Part shown: positions 11,431 to 23,905 of the stretch, piece by piece
How positions within the stretch are numbered: the first letter of the stretch is position 1
Layout of the letters: every line of letters begins with the position of its first letter
DNA from: Atherix ibis
Taxonomy: Eukaryota > Arthropoda > Insecta > Diptera > Athericidae
Direction of reading: 5' to 3'
NCBI GenBank assembly: GCA_958298945.1
Contig: OY282610.1
Coordinates: 48,615,667-48,679,666 of the forward strand
DNA: 64,000 bases
The notes under the pieces: model-generated
Database searches by the model: none
What the model saw: the letters and a program-made list of their open reading frames with translations, nothing else
What the model was told of the DNA's origin: nothing
Program-made: the position numbers and the translations under genes

Positions 11431-14400
11431 TAGGGTTTGGATTTGATATTATCGATAAGGACCGGAATTTATTTAAGATTATTCGGCTGCGGATTTTTAG
11501 ACTTACATATATAAATGTTGAAAGATTTATCTTCAAAGGATGAAGCTTTAATAATTGAATTTGAAATGAAGTTTTTTAATGAATTATTTTTGGTAAAAGT
11601 TATTTTGGACTTTTTGTTATTATTGCATATTGTTTTTAAGTTTTTTTACTCTAGAAAAATTATTATTGCATCAAATTGCTAGAATATTCTGATTAAGAAA
11701 AAGGTTGTCGTTTGTAATAAGAATCCCGAAATAAATGGAAAAACTAAAATAATTAAAAGGTTTCTTAAGTGTTAGTTGGGAAAAAAATTTTATAATAATA
11801 ATTTAAAAGAAAATTGTTCAGTTCTTAGCTTAGTTTCTTTCTTTTTGATCGGTTTTTTAGAAAATTTAAATAATTTTCTTATTTTTTAAATATTTTTCAA
11901 ATCAGATATGCTGATTATTTTTGATTAATCGAATACCAGTAAGTATTTTAAATTTGTTCATAATTCTGGTAAATATTATTATCTTCTTTGAAAATATATG
12001 TACTTAAGCTTTATAGCCACAAAAACTAAATAAGTAAAAAAAATTTATATTTCTGGACAAACAAATTAATTAATTTAATTTTATCCCTAAAACCCTTCCA
12101 ATAAATGTACAACATTTTCAACTGTACAACTTTATTCTGATCTGAAAAATGGGTACGTATTTTTTCTTCTTTCCCTACTATAGATAGGATCAAACCTCCT
12201 ATTATCAGGTGGATCTAAACTCTATTCCAAAATTTAAAAAAAGGTAGTTTTTTGTAATAAAAAATGCATAATAAATTTAAAAATATAAAAACTATAACAT
12301 TTTACTATTATGAAGGGATGCAAACATTATTATTTAAAATTCCTTCTTAACTTTCTAAAAACAAAACTATAAAAAATCAGACGGTTTTTTTTTAAATTTA
12401 TTTTTAATGATATTTTAAATTGAAAACTGAAAAAAATACCAATACTTTTTTTTTGCCAAATTTTTTCTTAATAAAATGATCCTTTTTTTATAAGTTAAAA
12501 GATAAGATTTCTTTTGCTCTTCAGTTTATGTAGACGTAATAAATTTATTCCACTTTTCAATTGGCAACAATTAGGGAAGAGTTTTGAAAATTAATCACAA
12601 TTAAACTTTATTGGAAACATTTTGATTTCCATTACAAAGTACTCCCTTTTTTCCATTTAAATTGCCATCGATTCATACAACATTGCCCTAAACAGGGGTT
12701 AGACAACAGATTTTTCTGTTCTTGTTCATTGGATCGTATGTGAGAAGTCCTGATTTTCGGCAATCGAAAAAAACCACAGACCAACCACCGGCAGCGATTA
12801 ACTTTGACCAATTCCCTGTCATTCTGTCATTCTCGATTTGACCAAAACAGCACCAGTTGCCATCGTAATTACGGTATTTCCGTTTAATTTTTTTCACATT
12901 CAAATTTTTTTCTAACCTTTTTCCATTACTGTTAGTCCTTAGGAACCGTTTCCTCGGTCTTTAAATTTTTTCTCTGTACAATTTATCATGGGAATCACTT
13001 CAATCAACTTTTTTTTTTAAATACCTGTGATTACCTTCATTCAACTGGTTCAAAATATTGATCAACAAATACTTTATTCGATGACTTATGAAGGTCTTCT
13101 TTATTTTCCAGGCAGCAGCTTTCCGTCTCTTTTTTTTTGTAGATTTTTACTAGATTTTTTTCGGTATTACTTCGAATGTTTTATTAAAATCCTCATAAGC
13201 CTAATAGCGGTATTTGACGTTCAATGTCCTGTCAACTTTTGTCTACACCAGATGGACAAATGCTATTCAGGAAATGGACACCGTATATTTCGTGATATGA
13301 TTTTCGTCTTTTAAATAGGGTTACCGTTTAATTGATGATATTTCCGTATTCAATATCATCAATATTTAATTTTACTGTTAGAAAATGTTTTTTAAAAAAA
13401 AAAAAAAAACAACAAACAAATAAACACAAATGTTTAGAATTTTTTCCAATTATAACTGAGATTTTATTCGGAGAGCATATATGTTCTAATGTCTCCAGTT
13501 ATTTGATAGTTGACCATCCTGCGTCCTAATAAGAAGAATTTTTATTTTTTTTATAATAATCTAAATAAAACTTCTACATTATTAAAAATTGTTTATTTTT
13601 TTTTTCAAATTTAAGGGTTATTGGTAATTATATTTCTTCATATCATTTCCACGCAAGATTTTTTAAAAAAAAATGTCTTCGGAAAATTCTCTCCGTAGTC
13701 TAAAAAAATTGTTCGCATTAAAAATAGAAATATACATTTTTAACTTATGTTGAATATGTTAATTCTACTGCATAAATTATATTAAAGAGTTTAATGTGTC
13801 TGCAAAAAGTTTAATGGCCAAAATTAAAAGGTGGCAATCAATAACGTAAGACAAAATGTTGAATAAAATTATAACTACTCGTACTATTAATATTTATTAA
13901 AACTAATGACAATTTCTGTAGATATTTTTAAAGAAAAAATACTATATGTTAGTATTAAAATAATTTTTTAAAAATATTATGCTAAATAGAGAGCAGAAGC
14001 AATTGTTTTGTGGGAAAAAATAAAAATATCAGCGATTCCACTTTATTGGATAGATTTTGTATATTTTACTCTAAAAAACCTTCAGATATAAACCTACAGA
14101 AACATCGAGTATTTTTTTATTTATTTTTTGTATCAAAAACTTTCATGATTTAAAAAAAAATTTACTTATAGAAAACTTAAATTAGAACCAATTTCTTCTT
14201 ATTTTTAATAAATTTTTATTCTTTGATGAATAATTCAATATAAATTATAAAAGTTAAATTGTGATTTTCCTTATTTTGCACTTTTTCTATATAAAAAAAA
14301 AATTTAGGCGATTTTTATGTAAAAGGAACATACTGAAAAAAATATTAAAGTTAAAATAAAAAACAATTAACTAAAAATTCTGTGATAAAAATATGAACAT

Positions 14401-15526
14401 ATCAATAGAATGCTGAACTTGGTGCCATATTGTTTCTCTATCAGACTGTAAGGATACTTCCCATTCACATATGCTAAAATTAATGTTAGTACCACTTTTA
14501 CTAGATGGTAGTCTGCTCTTAAATTGATCGAATCTTTCTTTATGCCCGAAAATTCCCATAATTTGTGAAAATATGGTATTTTCCTTTTGAAATTTCAGTG
14601 TTAGTTTTTGTTGGTTTTTGTTAAATCTTAACTAACCGGAATTATACTAATAATCAGCATAATACCACTTATCTGAAAAAAAGGATAATACCTAAAAATT
14701 AGACAGATAAACCGCAAGTGTACTCGTTGCATTAAAATTCCATTTGGCCCAGGTTCAAATCCATCTGTGCAAAGTCGCCCTGGAATAAAACTAAATCTGT
14801 CTTTTTGGGGCAAACTTGTCGAAACCAAAACTAAGGTCTTTTCAGCGATTTGGTTCCTTTTCACATATATTCGCCCATACAAATGTGTACTCGTTAACAG
14901 CACATGTACCTGTGCAACGTTATCTGAATCTTTAAAGTAATTGCAAGTGGTTAAGCTGGTGCGCTGCTCTTTCCGCTGGCAAAATGACTGTTCCCAATTC
15001 ACGCCATTACATTAACCATACTATTATAATGTAATTATAAATTCCTTAATATTGTTTGGAAGGACTTGAGAATCCTTTACGCTTTCGGCGGTTGTAATAC
15101 CATTCCTTTGGTGGATATATTCTCTACTATCGCCTCTGCTGTTAAGACTTGATTCGACAGCCAATTGCATGTGTCCTTGATTTAAGCATATTTTTTTTTT
15201 TTTGAAATAAAAAACAAAAATACAAATCTAACTGGCACCATAAATAAAATCAAATAAAGCATTAATAGCGGAAAATGAAACCAATTGAAAAGATGAACGA
15301 AACAAGAATTTTTTGCTGCAAAATTCGACCACCTGTTTGCCAAAAAATATAATGAAAATAAATGGAGAATCATGTAAGTTCCTTTCGAAACATGCACTCG
15401 CTATCCATACCCAATCAGCCAGTCCCCACATTTGTATGAGCGTACAAGTGCACTTTTACATTGGGGATACTCGTACACTCGTAAGGTAGCAAGCAGTACT
15501 CTAGACGACCATTCACTACATCCTGA
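11431..15526. other. Long AT-rich stretch without a recognised gene
   Basis: Mostly poly-A/T-rich DNA. At 12688-12903 (minus, 71 codons) and 14628-15002 (minus, 124 codons) there are frames of more mixed composition. The second opens with GTG rather than ATG. I recognise no domain in either. Composition becomes more balanced from about 15050, next to the frame at 15527. Confidence 0.45.
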
Positions 15527-15952
15527 ATGGATCTTAGTCTCTGGCATAGTAGTTTTACGACAGCTATTGTTGTTGGAATGGCTTTGAACCGTTGTCAGTT
15601 TTGCGTTGAGAATTTAGTCTCCATTTACTCTGCGTTATCATCAGCACCATCACTATCGCCACCACCATCATCATCATCATCGTCATCAACATCGCCGTCA
15701 CAATCCAACATCACCACCAGCCTCATCATCACCGGTGGCATGTTTGGCCTCAGAATTGTTTGGTTCCCACAATCCTTACTTAATTTGTGCTCTCAGCCTA
15801 CATATCCCTCTGCTCATCCTAATCTACGACCATATCAATCCATGCTCATTTTGACAGAACAGAAGAAAAAAAACAGAAAAAAAAACAATTCACATAATCG
15901 TCGTACACAATCGGCATGTACACCACACAAGTATCTCCGTAAGGTTAAGTAA
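15527..15952 (+). CDS. Unassigned 141-codon open frame over a TCATCA repeat
   Basis: An ATG-started frame of 141 codons with a run of about eight Ser (Pro/Ser-rich around residues 40-60) produced by a tcatcatcatc microsatellite at about 15650-15700, and a Lys/Asn-rich tail. No conserved domain, signal peptide or splice evidence is recognised. The surrounding DNA is less AT-rich than average. It could be an exon or a chance frame; chance is more likely because the repeat itself keeps the frame open. Confidence 0.15.
   Translation: MDLSLWHSSFTTAIVVGMALNRCQFCVENLVSIYSALSSAPSLSPPPSSSSSSSTSPSQSNITTSLIITGGMFGLRIVWFPQSLLNLCSQPTYPSAHPNLRPYQSMLILTEQKKKNRKKNNSHNRRTQSACTPHKYLRKVK
15640..15700. repeat. 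Imperfect (TCA)n/(CCA)n microsatellite
   Basis: The stretch atcagcaccatcactatcgc, then repeated cca, tca and tcg triplets, forms an imperfect trinucleotide microsatellite. Confidence 0.8.
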
Positions 15953-18083
15953 CGATAAATGTGGGGAGGAGGGAGAGAAGTATATCCAGGCCCAAGCACA
16001 TGTGAAGTCCTTCTCGCTCCCCCATACTTCTAAAGACATTCCCGACTTCCAAAAATATTGTTCAAAGGCGCGGGCTACGTTAAAGTACTTGTAATTTCTG
16101 AACAAGAAGAAACCCCGAAACGATTCCGAAAGTGGTTTGCGTGTTTAAGACATATTTTATTAACGGGATGAGGCCCTTTAATTTCGTAATTATCTCGATC
16201 TCGGTTTTTCATCAGTCAAATACCTGCTGTACACCTTAAGAACACACAGCTTATTGACCATGTTGTCCTTTTATAAATATTATTATTATTGTTGTTAAGT
16301 TTTTTCTTTTTATTTCTCAATGAAGTTGCTATCACTGTTCTCTGTTATTATTTTGTATCTTCTTCAACAAAAGGTAAACGGAAAAAAAATAGATAAATTC
16401 CCCATACTTAACTCTTTAGCAGTTGTTGTGTTAAATTTTTGGTGTGAAAATATTTCGTCCTTAAAAAGAAAATCTCCTACCAATATGAGAGGGTATAAAA
16501 AATACTCAAAGCAAAAAAATCAACAAAGACAAAAACCCTTCGCTTGGTATGGTAGATCTTATAAGTATTTCTTCCTTTCATCATCATTACTTCCACGATC
16601 TTCCCAGATGTCTTTACGACTTTTTACTTTATTTAATTTCTTGTTCAATTTATTACTTAACAAAAAATCCTATTTATTCGCCTTTCAATGTTGATATTGA
16701 AATTCAAGAATTTCTCAACAAAAGCTGCATCTGTACTTGAGAACGCCTTGCGGTTATGTTGTCACCCCTGCCCACCTAATGAATAAATGCATTTTTTTTT
16801 GTTGTGTTCAATTTTATTTAATTTCTTTTTGTTTCTACAATTTTCTTATAATTATTATTTACATTTTCTTATTGTTAAGGATCTGTTTTTTTTTTACAGT
16901 CAATTCACTTAAAATTTTGTACCAATAAAGAATTCAGCAAGGTGAATAAATGAGGGGCGTTATTGCGATGAAAGAAGAAATATAACAATTACAATTTATC
17001 AACAACTAATTGCTCCTGATCAGCTTTGGTATCCTGCAATTAAGAATTTTTGCAAAATAAAAATGGAAAAATGCATGTTTTTACATTAATTTAATTATTT
17101 GGTTTTTTCTTCGGTGTAATAAGAATGCCGGAAACAAGTGATAAATTCTTCATTTAATCGCAAGAAAAATTACATTAATACGATACTAAATAGTACAAAT
17201 AGCTATGAATAAATTTCATCCCCTCTGCAGAAAAGTGGAAATAATCATATCAGATCTTGCGATAATCAGTTACGGTTTTTAAGGTACTTCCTTTTTTGGT
17301 GTGAACTGTTTTTTAAAACTGAGTAAAATTCTTAATTGAAGCGCTTAACCAGTCCAGCTATGAGTCGTTACTATACTACGCAAGGCTAATATCGTCAGGT
17401 AGAACCGCCATCTTAACAGTCTAGGTTTATTCGAAGAGTTTCCTGAATTTTTTTTTTTTAACTTTATTTAATCCATCATGTTTATATGTTTTTTTTATAT
17501 TAAAAATTTTAGTTTTTTTTTATCGAAATTTGAAAATAAAAAACATAAAACACATCCACTGAAATCCAGAGAATAACGAAGTTAAACGGATTATCCATTT
17601 TATGGTTTGAAAATTATTGCTCAGTTTTTCAAAATTTGTTTGAAATAAAAAATATTGTTTTTTTAATATTTAATATAAAAATAATTTGCAATTTTATAAT
17701 AAAAATTATAAAAATGCAATTAATTTTGTCAAACTCACAAACGTATAGCCACGTTTTGTGCTGAATTGTTTCCGGCGTTGAGCCTAATTTGTCGCTAATT
17801 GAATATGTTATTTAGTAAAACTTTTATATATGAAATTCTAAAAAAAAGCCTTTTTGCTATGAATTTTGGTCTAAAGGTATCATTTTTTCGTTAATAATGA
17901 AGAAGGCGAGACCGTTACCGTTAATTCAGAGCGCTACGACAGTATAATAATCGAATTTTTTTTACCTGATCTTAAAGATTTTTATATTATATATAATTTT
18001 AATAAAACGGCACCACAAGCTATACAAGACGATAAATTTTATATTTATTGCACAAAAAATGTCCACAACGCGTAATTTTGTGA
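15953..18083. other. AT-rich stretch without a recognised gene
   Basis: An ATG-started frame at 16320-16694 (124 codons) begins MKLLSLFSVIILYLLQQKVN, which resembles a secretion signal, but the rest is low-complexity and matches nothing I know. It is treated as probable chance. No transposon motif was recognised. Confidence 0.4.
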
Positions 18084-18140
18084 TTTGGTGATGTCATTTG
18101 GTCTGCAAGATCGTGAGATTTGACACTGTTGGATTTTCTT
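18084..18140 (+). pseudogene. Scrap of DD41D-type transposase (family C)
   Basis: The frame reads FGDVIWSARS, an in-frame TGA, then DLTLLDFL. This corresponds to the GDVNWPPRSCDLTPLDYFL block around the third catalytic Asp of family C. Only about 57 bp can be aligned by eye. Confidence 0.45.
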
Positions 18141-18429
18141 AGTAAAACTTTTCAAATAACTTGTATTATATGGAAAGCTTTTTTTATTTTAAAGCTTTTA
18201 AAAATCTAATTACAATCCAAAATATGTGAAAATCTCATCAAAAATTATATTAACAAGAAACTAAAGTTTTATAGCAGTTATTTAAATAAAATTTGAATAT
18301 ATTATAATGGCAAGATTTAAGAAATTAAATTTAATAAAAAACTTAAAGAAAAGTTTTTTTGTATAATTTTAAATATGTTTTATTTCCGAATCGGATAACC
18401 TTTTATGCTGACTTACAAGTAAATCAAAT

Positions 18430-19010
18430 TTGCTGTTGCAATCATCGCAACATTGTAGTGATGGAAGAGAACTTCCTTTTAAAGCAGATGGGTGTAGTTC
18501 TTTCTGAATTGAAACTATTTAACTGGCTCAATAGTGATGCATAATAGTCTCTTGTAAGAGTCCTGCCTTTTTGAATATAGTCAATTAGGACTAATTCTTT
18601 TGCTTTACAAATCACCGTTGCCATAACCTACCCAGCTCATTGAACCCGTTTTGCCTTCCAGGGTGCGTTTCCAACTGGTTCTGCCAATTGCTTTGATGGT
18701 TTCTTCAATACCAGAGTTTAGTGGCGAATCCTTATTTCATACATGATGACAAATCGATGCCAAAAATCCATAGTATTTTGGTAAAAAATATTTAAGCATT
18801 ACTTCGAAATTCTTCCCCGCATTTGCTTGTGATCGTTTGTTAGTAAACGAGGCATCCATCTTGCTGATATTTTTCTGACCCCTAAGAATTTTTACAAAAT
18901 ATTTTATATTCGATCGGATAGATTTTGTCCACCATTCCTTCCCTAGTTACCAATTTTGGTCTTGCCTAATCCACTTCATCAAACACGCCGACTGATCTCA
19001 GCCCTAATGT
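18430..19010 (-). pseudogene. Mariner transposase remnant (other mariner lineage)
   Basis: Minus-strand pieces keep mariner order: MVDKIYPIEYKIF, then ISARWMPRLLTNDHKQMR (the link between DNA-binding and catalytic parts), FVIMYEIRIRH (equivalent to FVTMDETWIHH, with the first catalytic Asp replaced by Tyr), and MATVICKAKELVLIDYIQKG with TRDYYASLLSQLN. The frame moves several times and there are stops. The part with the second and third Asp is not visible. No terminal repeats were found. It is a dead copy of a mariner lineage distinct from families A and B. Confidence 0.7.
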
Positions 19011-19657
19011 TTCCTCAATATTATCTTAAGTATTAGTAACTATTAATCTCTTAAAGAAAAGATAATGAATAGAACATCAAATTTAAAATTTATCCATAAT
19101 AAAAATTTCACCAAACTCCGCAACTGTCAACACGTGTGTACAAGAAACTAATGGCGGTAGAGGGCTGAAAGCTTACCAAAATGGCTGTGCCAGATCATAG
19201 TTTAGTCCAATAAAATCTAAATAGAATGACATCTCGCATTTGACAAAACAGTATTTTATATTAAATAAAATCATTATGGACTTTTTCGTGCTAGACTTTT
19301 AAGGTCATTGCCAATTTACAACGGTTTAGCGAGATTAATATCACCAAAGAATCTTTAAAAAAATTCCAAGCAATTTTCAACTTTCTCTTTCCATTTTGAC
19401 TAGAATATTTTATGGAAAAATGAAGCTAAACAGCATATACACGGCCCGACAACTGTTCGAAATCAACCACATTTTTATGAATATTTTTGTTAAGCTTTAA
19501 AGATAAGCCTTCCTTAATTGATAGCCGCCAGAACTGCGACAACTGTTTGGGTCTATTAACAAGAGTATGTATATTTTATCACTCCGATCGTCAAAAAAAA
19601 ACTAGAAACTATTTCAATTCAATTTAAACTAATGGATGCGGTTTCTATTCTTATTTA
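19011..19657. other. Stretch without a recognised gene
   Basis: No coding motif recognised; moderately AT-rich. Confidence 0.45.
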
Positions 19658-20580
19658 CGAGGTCTGTTCAAAAAGTATAGCGAATTTTGTGTTTTTTCAT
19701 AAATTATTTATTTATTCATGAATATCTATTTTATCCCCTTCAAAGTAATTCCCACCAGATATTATACACTTGTGCCAATGCTTTTTCCAATCCTCAAAGC
19801 ACTTCAAAAAATCATTTTTTGTAATCTGGTTCAGCTCCTCCTTCGATACCGTCTTTATCTACTCAATCGTAGCGTAGCATCGTCCTTTCATGGGCTCTTC
19901 AGTTTTGGGAATAAGAAAATGTCACAGAGGGCCAGATCTGGGAAATGCGGTGGCTGCGGAATTATTAGTATGTTGTTTTTGGCCAAAAATTCGCGCACAA
20001 GCAACGATGCGTGATCAGGGGTGTTATCATGGTGCAAAAGGCAATTTTTGTTCTTTCACAAATCCGGTCGTTTCTTGCGGATTGCTTACCGCAACTTACG
20101 CATAACTTGCAAATAATATTCCTTATTGACCGTTCTACCCTGTGGTAAGAACTCATGGTGTACCATGCACCTGCAATCGAAAAAAACTGTAAGCAAAACC
20201 TTCACATTCGACCGAACTTGGCGCTTTTTTCGGTCTTGGCTCGTTCGGCAGCTTACATTGGGATGATTGAGCTTTGGTTTCTACGTCATAACCATAAACC
20301 CATGATTCGTCACCAGTTATGACCCTCTTGAGCATTCAAAATGGCCGAACATTTCGTGTTAATGCGATGCTGTTTTTGGTCGAAAATGGGCAAAAATCGA
20401 AGACGAACCAAAACACGTGCAAGCAAAGAGGCTGTCAAAAATTAACTGAACATTCAAAATAGCCGAACTTTTCGGCATAAGTGAGAGACATGAGTACCAA
20501 CATAACGCCAAAAAATCGAAAATCGAAAATACGTAACCCGCAGAAATTCAAAATTTGCGATACTTTTTGAACAGACCTAG
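19658..20580 (-). mobile_element. Mariner family B, copy B2 (internally deleted)
   Basis: A 923-bp element between TA dinucleotides (19656-19657 and 20581-20582), with inverted ends CGAGGTCTGTTCAAAAAGTA on the left and a close inverse on the right. The gene runs on the minus strand, so the promoter-proximal leader is at the right. It has lost the helix-turn-helix region but keeps the catalytic half, making it the best guide to the family-B catalytic core in this window. Confidence 0.9.
19712..20340 (-). pseudogene. Family B mariner transposase, catalytic part, broken
   Basis: Minus strand: VITGDESWVYGYDVETKAQS (first catalytic Asp in GDES), then KKAPSSVECEGFAYSF, EFLPQGRTVNKEYYLQVM, HDNTPDHASLLVREFLAKNN (second Asp in HDN) and PDLALCDIFLFPK (third Asp in LCD). 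Counting residues between the second and third Asp gives 34, the mariner D34D signature. The C-terminus reads WHKCIISGGNYFEGDKIDIH and E, with TAA at 19712-19714. A stop follows the tract after VMRKLR, small frameshifts separate the blocks, and the N-terminal DNA-binding domain is deleted. It is inactive as a protein, but the ends could still be mobilised in trans. Confidence 0.85.
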
Positions 20581-21164
20581 TATTTACTCACAAAAATGGT
20601 TTGTATTTGAAATTATACTTGCTTTTAAAAATTGTTAGAAATATTATTAAAATTAATTCAAATGCCACCTGTATAAAAAGTGATGTTTAGATTAGAAAAT
20701 TGTAATGGCCAGTTCAAATAGTCCCAAATATGTGTTTATCATCGAACAATTCTCGGAACATATAATATTGGTGAACAATTCATCGTCGGTGTTGCAGTGC
20801 ATTATTTATTTTGTTCATTTGAATTATCCGCAGCTGCTTGTACTTGTTTTCGGTGTGTTTTCCCGTCGGAAGAACAAGCCTTACACCATCGTAGAAATAA
20901 GTGACCGTACCTCCTATGCCATCATACCAAATATAGGTCTGTGGCGTTTTCCGACAGATGGAGTTAAATACAAATAGCTCAGTCACCAATAGTCGCATTG
21001 TAACAATACTAAATGCAGCATTTGAAAGGTGACACTTAATTTATTTATTGAAATCGTTGTAGTGTATCTAAAGTTATTCAAGTTCAAAATAGACTAGAAT
21101 TAAGAGAAAACTCACTATATTTTATAATACTACTTCGATAATGATGACAACGTATTAGAGGCTT
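20581..21164. other. Stretch with one possible domain relic
   Basis: AT-rich apart from 20700-21000. A minus-strand ATG-started frame at 20780-20998 (72 codons) contains TYIWYDGIGGTVTYFYDGVR followed by LVLPTGKHTEN. The spacing faintly recalls a FLYWCH-type zinc finger (W-x-C, later C, ending in GxHxH) with the Cys residues missing. This is weak; it may be a chance frame. Confidence 0.25.
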
Positions 21165-21800
21165 GTAAAAAAATTTGTGGTATTTAATCAACAGCAAGTA
21201 AATGGTTTGCTTGCTTTCGTTGTGGAAATTTTGATGTCAAAGGTGAACCCCGTTCTGGTTGGCCAATTACCAAAGAGAGTGATAAAATTCTCGAAAAAAA
21301 ATTGAGCAAGATCGGCCAGTCATGATATATGAGAGTAGTTGCAGGAGAAGAAAACACAATAAATTTGGGACAGAATACATAAATTTCTCAAGATAGTCTC
21401 TTTCTAGCTCGATAAACTATTTCAAGGGGTGTTCAATAGCTTCAATACTGTTTTTATAGTAAGAACCATCGAACTTCTCAAAATAGACAGTAACTGCAGA
21501 CGCCAAACACTTCATTAAAACATCCTAACGGTGCTGTTTATGTTCCATTGAGAGCAAACGCGGCTTCCATATTGCCCATTGCTTTCTCATGATCAAATTT
21601 TTAGTCAATATGCTATGTAAAGCACTTTTTGAAATACCTATCATGTCTGCTAGCTCGAGAACCATCATTCAAAAATGAACTCGATATTTGGATGCGTCAT
21701 GAATTGGGTGTGAAAAATAAGATTGACATTACATGACTTAACATCGGCGTTACGCTGCTTAAACGCAATGAATCATAGAAAAAGAAAGATGATTTCAACA
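21165..21800 (+). pseudogene. Mariner transposase N-terminal remnant, interrupted
   Basis: Plus strand, 21175-21310: ASKWFACFRCGNFDVKGEPR and SGWPITKESDKILEK match the mariner linker between the two DNA-binding helix-turn-helix motifs. After an interruption the outer gene resumes at about 21670-21770 with ELDIWMRHELGVKNKIDIT and LLKRNES, matching the KLDVWVPHEL and LLKRNE block that normally follows. The interruption (about 21480-21658) is itself a piece of a different mariner in the opposite direction. Stops and frameshifts throughout. Ends uncertain. Confidence 0.65.
21480..21658 (-). pseudogene. Second mariner fragment nested in opposite orientation
   Basis: On the minus strand the frame reads ELADMIGISKSALHSILTKN, then MRKQWAIWKPRLLSMEHKQH. 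This is the second helix-turn-helix and linker of a mariner transposase, equivalent to GISKSAVHRILTENL and ARWVPRLL. It lies between two parts of a plus-strand mariner. No terminal repeats are visible, so it is either an insertion that lost its ends or a rearrangement. Confidence 0.65.
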
Positions 21801-23426
21801 CCAGGATTGATAACCAATTAGGTTATAATGTGTGTGAGATTGTAGGAACCACAGAAGTTTTATACTCGTGGAATAATGGCTCTATCCGAAATGCGGTGAA
21901 ACATTGTCGATAATAATGAAGAAAATTTTGTTTGAATACAATCTTCTCCATTTTATTGAAAAAACGCCATGAACTTTTTCGACTAATAGTACTTTGGGTC
22001 CTTTCTCAATCATAGAAATTATAAAAGAAGTTCCTGTAATTACCTATAATTTCATTGCTGTAATATTGTAAGGTTTTTTTCTAAGACGCAGTCGTATCAA
22101 AATCGGAGAGACTTAAAAAATTCACTAGACAGACTATTTGATTTTACTGCAATCTTTCTTGCGCTCAAGACAGAATTCGGTGCGTTCCTTAAAATGACCC
22201 GTCTTTTTCTCTCTATTGCGGCTGATCTTATCCTTTCCATTTGCTGCTTGCCATAACTTTCTGGCTTCTGTCTATTTGGTAATTAATTTTGTTCAAAAAC
22301 TAAGACCTCAGTTTTTAAGTACCGTAATTTGGCAAGTTCCTAAATTTCTATTTTATTTTCTACTTTTCTAACATAAAACTTCTAATCACATCAACTAATA
22401 AAGTATTACTAATGAACTCAATAAGATAAAAGATTTTCTTAATCTATTTGGAATACCTCAAAAAATGAAAATTTCACGAACTATTCTATTAATTTGATTT
22501 GCTTGTTTTTAGTACTTTTAGTAGTAAATAATCAAATTGGGAAAAATTGCCAAATAAATATTTATCAATGAGTAAAGAATAACGTTTATGTTTTTGTGGA
22601 AAAACAAAAGTTTATTTTAAAAGATAAATAACAGATAAGATAATAAAAAAAAAAAATAATTTTGACAAATTTACTATAAAAAATATCAAGAATCCTTCAT
22701 ATTATAGTAACTTTCTTTTAATTTTTATAAGATACTGACTTTTTATGGTAAGAGAAGTGTATAAGACCTTAAAATTTAAATAAATTAAACATTTTTGTAA
22801 AAATAAACTGAAGATAAGGACATTGTTCAGATTCCAATTGCAATCGAGAACATAGCCTTCAATGGCAATTTGGCGATAAGGATCACGGTAATAAAGGTGA
22901 CATCGATAGCATGGGTATTGGCTTATACCACCTGTAAAATTTATCCTTATTGCAACTTAGTCGAAGACATTGGCCCTAATTTTCTACCAATAACAAAATT
23001 CATGAAATTGGATATTTTTTCACCGTCAATTGCATTTATAAACGAATTGTTTCGATAAAATCGCAATTGTCAAATTATTCCTTCATTACATGGCAATTAA
23101 CGGAATTTGAATTTTTTCGATTTCCCAAATATGTGACGTAGGAGAAAAGGGAGAGACGCGTAGGAAAAAAGATACGCTTTCTTCGAATCTCAAAGATCTA
23201 AAATTTGCAGGTGCGAAAAAATAATATGGGTTGTTATTTATCGTAAAAAGTTTGAGGGATTTTTAATTTTTATTATAAATTCTTTTGTTAGTAGTTTTTT
23301 TAAATTAATCAAAATTTTTTGCTCACAATTTCTTCGCTAACGAAAGTATCTGTTCAAAAATAAAAGTATCTGTTTTTAACCTAAGAGAAATGTTGGTTTT
23401 ACAATTTACGTCAAACTAATTAACTA
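21801..23426. other. Stretch without a recognised gene
   Basis: AT-rich, with a more mixed portion at 22100-22300. No domain recognised. A 62-codon frame at 22870-23058 has no known motif. Confidence 0.45.
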
Positions 23427-23905
23427 CAGGGTGGACCATTAAGAAGTTCCATTTTAAAAAGTAAATAAAAAAAACTAGTGTACGTTTTTTCAAATTTCCG
23501 GTTTTATTAAAAAGATTGAATTTTGAAATTTAAGAATGAAACACAACATCATTTAAATGACTGCCACGGCTGGCGTTACAGTACCCCATTCGCTCGACCC
23601 AATTTTTCAGTACGTTTTCGATTGTCCGGGCCTGTATATCTTCAATGGCAACTTTGATTTCGTGTTTTAAGGCCACAATTGTCTCTGGATGGCTTGCGTA
23701 ACATTTATCCTTAACGGCTCCCTACAGAAAAAAATTCAACGAGCTCAAATCACAGCTCCGAGGCGGCTTATTGACATCAGAATTTCGGCTGATTATTCGG
23801 TTTTCGAAAGCAGCGCCCAAAAATTGGATTGTTACGTTGGCTGTGTGGCAAGTGGCCCCGTCCTGTTGAAACCAAATGTCGTCCATGCCATTCTCTTCAA
23901 CTTTT

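Noticed and set aside
14693..14775. ggttcaaatcc near 14750 looks like a tRNA B box
   Set aside because: The flanking bases do not form a T stem, and no A box or acceptor stem can be found at tRNA spacing on either strand.
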